A DNA stretch of 14,255 nucleotides from Candidatus Methanosuratincola sp. (GTDB lineage: Archaea; Thermoproteota; Methanomethylicia; Methanomethylicales; Methanomethylicaceae), in assembly GCA_029907755.1 (NCBI GenBank), contig JARYLH010000026.1, positions 1 to 14,255 of the forward strand. The letters are read 5' to 3'. Under the pieces are notes generated by a model, which was not told the origin of the DNA, ran no database searches, and saw only the letters and a program-made list of their open reading frames with translations. Positions 7,144-11,984 of this stretch are shown here, piece after piece (the stretch's first letter is position 1; each line of letters starts with the position of its first letter). The translations under genes were made by a program, and so were the position numbers.

Positions 7144-7206
7144 GCGGAACAACCCCGCTCTTGCCATCCGCTCCATAAGAAGTATTTGCTGTATTGAATT
7201 CTGTTA

Positions 7207-7212
7207 TTTTTT
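7207..7212 (+). terminator. Possible T-run terminator after the 6877 gene
   Basis: Six T in a row, about 64 bases after the stop, in AT-rich sequence. Without a hairpin it is only a weak call. Confidence 0.25.
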
Positions 7213-7299
7213 AGATAAAACCAAAACAAAAAAATGAAATGATTGAACAGGCAAAGCACATTCGGATAGATTTTTTGGGCCGCATTTTCGCCTGGGATT

Positions 7300-7526
7300 T
7301 AAAACGCGAGGCGGTAACACCAAGCCGCTGCTGCGATTCGGTGATAATGGGTGCTTGCCTTACGGAGGAGTCCGCAGAGGGTTCCGACCCTCAAGCTAGG
7401 AGTGTGCACTAGACTTTTTCCAAGAGAACGAACGAGATGGGCGCCAGCTCGTCAACAACCTGGACGAGTGCCAGAGCCGCGTTCACTACTCCAGTTAACC
7501 GTCAGGGAGGAGACACTCGTTATTGA
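7300..7526 (+). ncRNA. Candidate structured RNA of unknown class (or remnant of a gene)
   Basis: The 490 bases between the two small membrane-protein genes hold a GC-rich block with AT-rich flanks and many complementary segments. Helices seen: AACGC+GGC (7303-7312) with GCC+GCGTT (7476-7483); GCTT (7353-7356) with AAGC (7393-7396), enclosing CGGA/TCCG (7363-7374) and GAGGG/CCCTC (7377-7392); ACGAG+TGG with CCA+CTCGT (7432-7452); and ACGAGTG (7464-7470) with CACTCGT (7514-7520), enclosing CTCC/GGAG. A TTTAAAA box (7298-7304) and a T-run at 7580-7585 could frame a transcript. I find no RNase P, SRP, 5S or tRNA hallmark. A reading frame from ATG 7239 (57 codons to TAG 7410-7412, then open again to TGA 7524-7526) also crosses the block, but its Arg codons are unlike the neighbours. 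The strand is uncertain. Confidence 0.3.
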
Positions 7527-7592
7527 AATAATGCTCCTTTCAGACGAAATAATAAAACTTTGTTGATGCTAAAGCAACTTTTTTGAGATCAT

Positions 7593-7602
7593 GCTTTAAT
7601 AA
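7593..7602 (+). promoter_or_regulatory. TATA-like box for the 7634 gene
   Basis: GCTTTAATAA lies about 36 bases before ATG 7634, so a short leader of around 10 bases is expected. No clear Shine-Dalgarno is visible in it. Confidence 0.4.
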
Positions 7603-7633
7603 CCGGACGAGTACGTGTGTTAAGGCGTTTTGA

Positions 7634-7909
7634 ATGAAGGGCGCTCTGGTTTTTCTTGTCGTGTTCTTTGCCGCTCTTGTACTAACCGTTTCGACTCCAT
7701 CGATACCTCCTGGTCTCTCGATTTATTTTGCCTTGGGTTTCCCCGAGACTGATTATCCGCTACTCGGGATTCCGGCTCCGACCTTTGCCGCGGCAATCCT
7801 CAACGGGGTGATTTATGGCATCATCGCTTGGCTGGTGTACTCGCTGGCCTCCTACGCTGCAAAACCGAAGCGACAAGAAGTAATAATCAAACAAGAACCT
7901 CCCAAGTAA
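7634..7909 (+). CDS. Small two-span membrane protein, unknown function
   Basis: A 91-aa protein with a hydrophobic N-terminal span (residues 4-22), an outside-type loop rich in Pro, Gly and aromatics (TPSIPPGLSIYFALGFPETDYP), a second span at about 50-71 (AAAILNGVIYGIIAWLVYSL) and a charged, lysine-rich C-terminal tail likely to be cytoplasmic. The first span could also act as a signal peptide. The NGVIYGIIAWLVY core resembles small archaeal membrane proteins of unknown role; I cannot name a family. A TATA-like box lies upstream and a T7 run follows the stop directly, so it appears to be a single-gene transcript. Confidence 0.7.
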   Translation: MKGALVFLVVFFAALVLTVSTPSIPPGLSIYFALGFPETDYPLLGIPAPTFAAAILNGVIYGIIAWLVYSLASYAAKPKRQEVIIKQEPPK

Positions 7910-7910
7910 T

Positions 7911-7920
7911 ACCTTTTTTT
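7911..7920 (+). terminator. T-run terminator after the 7634 gene
   Basis: TACCTTTTTTT begins one base past the TAA stop, with seven T at 7914-7920. This is typical of archaeal intrinsic termination. Confidence 0.55.
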
Positions 7921-8008
7921 AATTAAAGCGTGAATTACTCCACTCATTTCGAATTCATGTCTGCGACTATTTGCAAACCGTAAAGCCCTTTAGCCCACGT
8001 CGCCTGTC

Positions 8009-8016
8009 ATTTAATA
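8009..8016 (+). promoter_or_regulatory. TATA-like box for the LysE-family gene
   Basis: ATTTAATA is centred about 21 bases before ATG 8033, implying a leaderless or nearly leaderless mRNA. Confidence 0.45.
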
Positions 8017-8032
8017 CGGAAGTACGATCCTC

Positions 8033-8647
8033 ATGCTCGAGTCCATAATGCTCTTCCTCTTGGGATTCGCTGTCGGTCTCAGCGGGGCCGTAATCCCCGG
8101 ACCTTTCACTGCCTTCACAGTCTTTGATACTGCCCGCAAGCAGCGGGTTACTGGACCGCTTATCGTCGCCGGGCACGTCGTGTGGGAGTCCTTGATAATA
8201 ATTATGATCCTGCTCGGATTTGGCTGGCTCATATCCAGCGCCAGGCTCTACATTTATGTCATTGGTGGCGCGGTCCTGCTTCTTATGGGAGCCAATATGA
8301 TACGCTCCGACCCCTCGACAAGCAAAATGCAAAGCGCCCGAACGGGATCCTCGTTTCTGGGCGGCATCTTCTACACGGCAGTAAACCCGACTCAGCCCGT
8401 CTGGTGGGCGACAGCAGGTCTCGCCTTGCTCCTCCAGGGGATGGACATCATGGGGATGGCTGGGGTGGTATTGGTGACAGCAGGTCACTGGTCCTCGGAT
8501 TTTGCTTATTATACCTCGGTCTCATACTTGGTAAAGAGCCAAGAGCGATACGTCAGCCGTCACCAGAGGGCGATCGCCTTGGTACTCGGAGCATTCGTTG
8601 CCATTCTGGGGGTCACCTTCATAGCACAGGGCTTCGGGTGGCTCTAG
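8033..8647 (+). CDS. LysE/RhtB-family transporter (amino acid or metabolite exporter)
   Basis: A 204-aa integral membrane protein with about six predicted spans, the normal size for LysE-superfamily exporters. The N-terminal signature GLSGAVIPGPFTAFTVFDTA matches the family's conserved G...PGP loop after the first helix. Further spans lie near residues 43-66, 70-88, 107-130, 138-160 and 182-204. NPTQPVWWATAG in the middle matches the family's conserved NP.. segment. Members export lysine, threonine, homoserine or related small molecules; the substrate cannot be read from the sequence. It has its own TATA box. The GNAT gene follows after 65 bases with its own promoter, so the two need not be one operon. 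Confidence 0.88.
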   Translation: MLESIMLFLLGFAVGLSGAVIPGPFTAFTVFDTARKQRVTGPLIVAGHVVWESLIIIMILLGFGWLISSARLYIYVIGGAVLLLMGANMIRSDPSTSKMQSARTGSSFLGGIFYTAVNPTQPVWWATAGLALLLQGMDIMGMAGVVLVTAGHWSSDFAYYTSVSYLVKSQERYVSRHQRAIALVLGAFVAILGVTFIAQGFGWL

Positions 8648-8679
8648 TTGCTTTATGGTTGACCACCATTCCTGGAAAT

Positions 8680-8687
8680 AAGTATAA
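8680..8687 (+). promoter_or_regulatory. TATA box for the GNAT gene
   Basis: AAGTATAA is centred about 29 bases before ATG 8713 and lies between the LysE stop and that ATG. It supports 8713 as the true start, with little or no leader. Confidence 0.5.
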
Positions 8688-8712
8688 CTTGCTCTCCTGC
8701 GGTTGCTTACTT

Positions 8713-9621
8713 ATGACCCGCGTCAGGCGCCTGCGCCATGAGGACGTTCCCGAGGCGGTGCAGATAATCAACGCACAGTACAGCGCCTCGTATGAGGAGA
8801 TCCCACTCGCCGCCGAGTCCTTCATCGATTATGTACGTAAACGCAAACCCACCCTTCTCGTCGCAGAGGATTCTGGCAGGATCCTCGGAGTCATATCGCT
8901 CGTGGTCTGGCCTTGGGGGAACTGCATCGACCTGCTCGCTGCAGCCCAGACATCCGAAAACCAGCTGATAGAGGATCTTCTCGTTCATGAGCTCGAGCAG
9001 CTCGCCGGAGTGGATAGCGTATACACGAATGTGGAGGAGGGGAGCCCCCTGATCAGCCGTTGGGAGCAGAGGGGCTACTCCTTGGATGGCGGGGTATACC
9101 ACCTGACAATCCCGCTCAGCTGCCAAAAGCAGGTCCCCCCGACGAGGTGCGCTGCCACGATCCGGAGCCTGCGCAGCGAGGAGCTTGACGCACTTGTAGA
9201 TCTGATGAACAGATCCTTCCGTTTCGAGCGGCTGAGTATGGAAGAGGTACGCTCTTGGTGGGAAGTTCCTGGTTTCAGCGAGGAATGGATCCAGGTTGCA
9301 GAGGTGGAAAACCGGATCGTCTCAGCGACCGTCTGTATGCCTGACCACGAGTACTCCAAGCACTTCGGGAGGTTGCGGGGATACTTGGGTCCGGCTGCCA
9401 CGCTCCCAGAGTACAGGAATATGGGGCTGACGTCAGCGCTCACGGTAACGGCTCTGAACTTTCTGTTCCGCAAGGGCATGGAGTCTGCTGCGATGTACAT
9501 CTTCGAGAAGAACAAGGCGTCGCTGGGGTTAGCCCTGAAGATCGGCTTCAGGATAGCCAAGCACTGGGTTCACATGAACAAGGATTTGGAAAAATCCGCC
9601 CTCCAACAATGCTCCCCATGA
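8713..9621 (+). CDS. Tandem GNAT-domain N-acetyltransferase
   Basis: A 302-aa protein with two GNAT-like halves. The N-terminal half (about 3-134) begins with RVRRLRHEDVPEAVQIIN and has strands such as TLLVAEDSGRILGVISLVV, but lacks a clear acetyl-CoA pyrophosphate loop. The C-terminal half (about 149-292) restarts with IRSLRSEELDALVDLMN and carries motif A, LPEYRNMGLTSALT (R245, G248), and motif B, EKNKASLGLALKIGFR. Only the second half therefore looks catalytic. The frame stays open upstream to 8182, but that part lies out of frame inside the LysE gene; ATG 8713 preceded by a TATA box is the sensible start. The acetyl acceptor is unknown. Neighbouring LysE suggests, weakly, export or modification of related metabolites. 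Confidence 0.88.
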   Translation: MTRVRRLRHEDVPEAVQIINAQYSASYEEIPLAAESFIDYVRKRKPTLLVAEDSGRILGVISLVVWPWGNCIDLLAAAQTSENQLIEDLLVHELEQLAGVDSVYTNVEEGSPLISRWEQRGYSLDGGVYHLTIPLSCQKQVPPTRCAATIRSLRSEELDALVDLMNRSFRFERLSMEEVRSWWEVPGFSEEWIQVAEVENRIVSATVCMPDHEYSKHFGRLRGYLGPAATLPEYRNMGLTSALTVTALNFLFRKGMESAAMYIFEKNKASLGLALKIGFRIAKHWVHMNKDLEKSALQQCSP

Positions 9622-9811
9622 TGATGGCGGATCAGCGTCTGCTTAATGTCCTTAGGAGCTTGATTGTGCACCTGCTGGAAGATCCTGCGGGAGTGTGCAC
9701 GACGGCTGGTCGGTGAAGATGAAACTCAATCACTCCAAACTGGATATGGGATATTCAAGAACTTCGATCCGAAGTCAAGCCTACAGCGACCTCTTTCCCG
9801 GTCTGAAGTCA

Positions 9812-9820
9812 GGTTTTTTC
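9812..9820 (+). terminator. Possible T-run terminator between GNAT gene and tRNA-Pro
   Basis: The 9622-9888 gap shows no convincing gene. It holds a 6-bp hairpin (ACTTCG ATC CGAAGT, 9761-9775) and, further on, six T at 9814-9819. The T-run could end the GNAT transcript before the convergent tRNA-Pro gene. Confidence 0.3.
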
Positions 9821-9888
9821 TTCCTTATCTTTGCTCCTGCACCTTTTTGCCTTGGTGCTGCCTGTTTGGCTCGTATATGAAGGTTTAA

Positions 9889-9967
9889 TGGTGGGGCCGT
9901 CGGGATTTGAACCCGAGATCACAAGCGCCCCAGGCTTGCATCCTGGTCCAAGCTAGACTACGGCCCC
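9889..9967 (-). tRNA. tRNA-Pro(GGG), no intron, CCA encoded
   Basis: Read on the minus strand from 9967. The acceptor stem GGGGCCG/CGGCCCC is perfect, the discriminator is A (9892), and CCA is encoded at 9891-9889. The D arm is GTCT...GGAT, the anticodon stem CAAGC/GCTTG is perfect, the loop CTGGGGC gives anticodon GGG, and the T arm is TCGGG TTCAAAT CCCGA. All parts fold without mismatches beyond G-U pairs. A TTTATTAA box lies 38-45 bases upstream (10005-10012), allowing a short 5' leader. Confidence 0.95.
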
Positions 9968-10004
9968 GAGTCACAATTCTACTGATGGAGAGACTATCAA
10001 CCTG

Positions 10005-10012
10005 TTAATAAA
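10005..10012 (-). promoter_or_regulatory. TATA box for tRNA-Pro
   Basis: TTTATTAA on the minus strand lies 38-45 bases before tRNA position 1. Initiation about 25 bases downstream would leave a leader of roughly 15 bases for RNase P to remove. Confidence 0.5.
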
Positions 10013-10095
10013 GGTTAGGAATCTGCTGACCCGCAAGCTAGGATACCCAAAGCATCCGCCACCAACATTGATCCGTGAACAAAATTAGAGCCACA

Positions 10096-10118
10096 GAAAA
10101 AAAGTCTAAAAAATAAAG
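10096..10118 (-). terminator. T-rich terminator after the 48-aa gene
   Basis: On the minus strand two T-runs (six and seven T) follow the TAA at 10125 within 30 bases, matching archaeal intrinsic termination. Confidence 0.5.
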
Positions 10119-10124
10119 GTTTTA

Positions 10125-10271
10125 TTATTTCTTCTCTTCCTTCGACACCGCTTCTTTTGCGCCCTTACCCAATGCCTTGGCGACGCCGATTCCCTTCTTC
10201 AGCCCCTTCCCGATTACTTCGCCTGTCTTCTCGGCCGCTTCCTCAGCTTTACCTTTCTTCTCCTCTGGCAT
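10125..10271 (-). CDS. Short Lys/Ala/Gly/Glu-rich protein (48 aa), unknown function
   Basis: A 48-aa gene missed by common length cut-offs. The protein starts MPEEKKGKAEEAAEK, continues with a Gly-spaced stretch (GEVIGKGLKKGIGVAKALGKG) and ends KEAVSKEEKK. It is highly charged at both ends, and the Gly/Ala/hydrophobic middle has an amphipathic or glycine-zipper pattern that could lie on a membrane or nucleic acid. Support for a real gene is good: a perfect archaeal Shine-Dalgarno GGTGA five bases before the ATG, a TATA box (10301-10310) at the right distance, and T-runs right after the stop. I do not recognise a family. The following gene upstream (10344) has its own promoter. Confidence 0.72.
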   Translation of the reverse strand: MPEEKKGKAEEAAEKTGEVIGKGLKKGIGVAKALGKGAKEAVSKEEKK

Positions 10272-10300
10272 TTTATTCACCTGAAAATAGATCTTTCTTA

Positions 10301-10310
10301 GTTATAAAAA
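10301..10310 (-). promoter_or_regulatory. TATA box for the 48-aa gene, merged with a T-run
   Basis: TTTTTATAAC on the minus strand lies about 25 bases before the expected start near 10280, itself just upstream of the GGTGA ribosome site. The preceding T-run (10306-10313) could at the same time terminate the 10344 gene. Confidence 0.5.
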
Positions 10311-10343
10311 AGGTATTGGTTTTTGTGGTGCTTTTTGGCGTCT

Positions 10344-10670
10344 TCAAAACTCCATGGCCTTGGCGTGCCAGGAAATCCACTCCGGAATGTCGCCGTTGTC
10401 GATTATCATCTTGAGGTAGTGCCGTATCGGTTTCCCTTCCCTCTTGCTCCAGCTCTGGGATCTCCTGATCGACCACCTGAGCGCGTCCTCGACAAGCTTC
10501 TGCATGACGGGGTTGCTTATGAACCTCTCTGTCCAGTACTCCTTGGTCCCCCCGATCTTCCTTGCCATCTCCTCCGGGAGCCCCCTCAAGAGCCCCTGGA
10601 TCTCAGTCTCCAGCTCGTTCATCGCAAAGCATCTTTCTATCATCCTTTTGGTGGCCTCAGAAAACTGCAA
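10344..10670 (-). CDS. Conserved-looking small soluble protein (108 aa), unknown function
   Basis: No family is recognised. The protein looks entirely helical and soluble: an N-terminal helix around residues 5-30 (KRMIERCFAMNELETEIQGL), then GLPEEMARKIGGTKEYWTERFISNP, a basic helix (LVEDALRWSIRRSQSWSKREG) and a C-terminal segment ending IPEWISWHAKAMEF with several Trp. The mix of acidic and basic helices and the Trp residues suggest a folded domain rather than a chance frame. The start is uncertain: TTG 10670 directly follows a stop in frame and has GGAGG 12 bases upstream; ATG 10643 would give 99 aa. A double TATA-like stretch lies at 10702-10716. It neighbours two other short genes on the same strand. 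Confidence 0.65.
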   Translation of the reverse strand: MQFSEATKRMIERCFAMNELETEIQGLLRGLPEEMARKIGGTKEYWTERFISNPVMQKLVEDALRWSIRRSQSWSKREGKPIRHYLKMIIDNGDIPEWISWHAKAMEF

Positions 10671-10701
10671 CCTTTAGTTGCGCCTCCGCTTCAGAAGACT
10701 T

Positions 10702-10716
10702 ATTTATGGTATATAA
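10702..10716 (-). promoter_or_regulatory. TATA-like region for the 10344 gene
   Basis: Minus-strand TTATATAC and CATAAATA lie next to each other. Initiation would fall near 10680-10690, just ahead of GGAGG (10683-10687) and the TTG start. Confidence 0.4.
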
Positions 10717-10810
10717 GACTATACGATCTATAATTATAAATTATAATTTTGTAAAGGATGAACATTCCATTGGAAGCCGGGGCACCGCTGGTTGAATGCC
10801 AGCAAATTGT

Positions 10811-10831
10811 AAAAAGTCAAAAACAAAAAAA
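10811..10831 (-). terminator. T-rich terminator after the zinc-ribbon gene
   Basis: On the minus strand runs of seven, five and five T lie 36-56 bases past the stop at 10867. This fits termination before the next promoter. Confidence 0.45.
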
Positions 10832-10866
10832 TCCAAACTAATCTTTATACGGTTCAGAAGGTTGGT

Positions 10867-11004
10867 TTACCGCCTTCTTGGGCCCCTGCGCTTAGCGTAG
10901 CAGTCCCTACAATACACAGGCCTAGTCCCGTCCGGCTTGAAAGGAACTTCGCATTCCTGGCCGCACTCGGAACAGACTGCCTTGTGCATTTCTCTACTTG
11001 CCAT
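10867..11004 (-). CDS. CxxC-x17-CxxC zinc-ribbon protein (45 aa)
   Basis: A 45-aa gene starting MASREMHKAVCSECGQECEV. Two Cys pairs, CSEC and CRDC, are separated by exactly 17 residues (the spacer includes PFKPDGTRPVY), which is the defining spacing of the CxxC-x17-CxxC domain family. A zinc ion is expected between the pairs. The tail after the second pair is very basic (YAKRRGPRRR), which suggests binding to nucleic acid or to a partner in the transcription or translation machinery; that is inference. Start support is good: GGAGTGA lies four to six bases before the ATG and an AAATAAAAT box lies at 11016-11026. A perfect 6-bp inverted repeat further upstream may be a regulatory site. Confidence 0.85.
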   Translation of the reverse strand: MASREMHKAVCSECGQECEVPFKPDGTRPVYCRDCYAKRRGPRRR

Positions 11005-11028
11005 TTCTTTCACTCCTATTTTATTTGA

Positions 11029-11044
11029 TGCAAATTTCTTTGCA
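11029..11044. repeat. Inverted repeat (TGCAAA-TTTC-TTTGCA) upstream of the zinc-ribbon gene
   Basis: Perfect 6-base arms around a 4-base spacer, just upstream of the TATA-like AAATAAAAT (11016-11026) of the minus-strand gene. The position is that of an activator or TFB-adjacent site; a chance palindrome is possible in AT-rich DNA. Confidence 0.3.
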
Positions 11045-11060
11045 CAAACCCACCAAGAAG

Positions 11061-11086
11061 TGATAGGCTATTAAGCCTTTCTATCA
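11061..11086 (-). terminator. Stem-loop downstream of the kinase operon
   Basis: AGGCT-ATTA-AGCCT (11065-11078) forms a perfect 5-bp stem, extended by TGAT/ATCA around an internal loop. It lies between the kinase stop (11238) and the promoter of the zinc-ribbon gene. It may help end or stabilise the operon transcript. Confidence 0.25.
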
Positions 11087-11192
11087 TCACGAAAATAGAG
11101 GCCTGCACTTAGGTGCACCGTCAGTTCGCTCGATCCGACCCCAGTCGGGTAAGTTCTCGTCATCCCGAAGTCCGAGACTCTCCTTCATCAAC

Positions 11193-11213
11193 GGCCGAGT
11201 GGATTCCTCGGCC
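11193..11213 (-). terminator. Strong hairpin just after the kinase stop
   Basis: GGCCGAG-TGGATTC-CTCGGCC gives a perfect 7-bp GC-rich stem 25 bases past the kinase stop codon. No T-run follows, so it may be a 3'-end stabiliser or processing site rather than a classic terminator. Further short hairpins (CCGAC/GTCGG near 11134-11148) follow. The rest of 11005-11237 shows no gene. Confidence 0.35.
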
Positions 11214-11237
11214 TCAGGAGATGATTTCCCAGCTTCG

Positions 11238-11984
11238 CTAATAAAGCTTGAGATGGGAGGTGAGCGCTTCCAGCAACCGATCCGACGGGGCTGCCTTGTA
11301 CCCCTTCATTATCTCGGCAAGGGTTTTCCTGTCCCAGGCTATGTGCGCCATGAGCAGCCTAGACACGCTCTCCTTGAAAAAGAGGTAGCTGACGACCGAA
11401 GTGAGGTTCCTGCACTTCCTAGACCTGCTCGCGCTCTCGAAGTCGATTATGTACGCCCTCCCCGCCTCACTGATTATTATGTGCTTCTTGGCATCCGAGA
11501 GCTCCCCGTGGTCCAGGCCGTGCAAGTCCAGGGAAAGGCACTGCCCCAAGACGTCAAGCACCGCGCGCCTGACCGCATCTGTCCGCGGCCCCCCCTCGAG
11601 CCACCTCGCGAAATTCTGCCCCCTTATGTGCTCCATGGCTATTGCATTCCTCCTTGCGCAGTAAAGCTTCGGGCCCACCCCGAACGAGTTCGCAAACTCC
11701 AGGTTCGAAGCCTCCCCCTCCAGGCTTTCCCTGGACGAGTCGCTCCTCCTTATCTTCAAAGCGACCTGCCGGCCCCGGATCACCCCGAGGCATACGACCG
11801 CGGTGCAGCCCTTCCCTATCAGCCTGGCATCCCCTACTTCCAGATCTCCGGCGAGTGCTATCCCCTCCGCCCCTAGTGCCCTCAGATCCTCGAGCACCGC
11901 TTCATAGTGGGCATCCGAGAAGTGGGGGTAGGAGAGGACTGCCTTGAGCCTTGCGACCTCGAGGGGGACGATCACTCCAGCCAT
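11238..11984 (-). CDS. Small atypical Ser/Thr protein kinase (COG2112-like, RIO/Bud32-related fold)
   Basis: A 248-aa kinase-fold protein resembling the archaeal COG2112 'predicted Ser/Thr protein kinase' group. Motifs: glycine-rich loop LIGKGCTAVVCLG (56-68), ATP lysine K77 in VALKIRR, helix-C Glu candidate E91, hinge-like AMEHIRGQNF, catalytic loop GLDHGELSDAKKH (157-168) and IIDFE (metal Asp D181, with DFE in place of DFG). It lacks the large C-lobe of eukaryotic-type kinases. The start is ATG 11984, which overlaps the 3' end of cca by 13 bases; the longer frame upstream is only the shadow of cca. Overlap means translational coupling with cca and thpR, so its target may be a tRNA-processing or translation factor; this is inference. 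Confidence 0.88.
   Translation of the reverse strand: MAGVIVPLEVARLKAVLSYPHFSDAHYEAVLEDLRALGAEGIALAGDLEVGDARLIGKGCTAVVCLGVIRGRQVALKIRRSDSSRESLEGEASNLEFANSFGVGPKLYCARRNAIAMEHIRGQNFARWLEGGPRTDAVRRAVLDVLGQCLSLDLHGLDHGELSDAKKHIIISEAGRAYIIDFESASRSRKCRNLTSVVSYLFFKESVSRLLMAHIAWDRKTLAEIMKGYKAAPSDRLLEALTSHLKLY

Noticed and set aside
7350..7480. RNase P RNA in the structured segment (GGAGGAGTCCGC resembles its conserved region I).
   Set aside because: The AA of GGAAAGUCC is missing, no ACAGAA-type region V is found, and no helix P4 can be formed.
7239..7526. Pyrrolysine-containing protein reading through TAG.
   Set aside because: Several ordinary genes in the window end with TAG, and the frame does not resemble a methylamine methyltransferase.
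7351..7566. 71-codon plus-strand frame starting MLALRRSPQRVP.
   Set aside because: Arg/Pro-rich composition of the kind produced by GC-rich structured sequence; no ribosome site; crosses the helices of the RNA candidate.
8182..8712. Upstream extension of the GNAT frame (479-aa reading).
   Set aside because: It runs out of frame through the LysE gene and has no protein-like pattern; a TATA box lies directly before ATG 8713.
9617..9740. Box C-like ATGATGATGG after the GNAT gene and a 61-codon frame from about 9695.
   Set aside because: No matching D boxes; the frame lacks a ribosome site and ends in a T-rich stretch with low-complexity hydrophobics.
11120..11215. Box C/D guide RNA on the minus strand (TGATGA near 11186).
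   Set aside because: No CTGA box D or D' at the needed distances; only degenerate matches.
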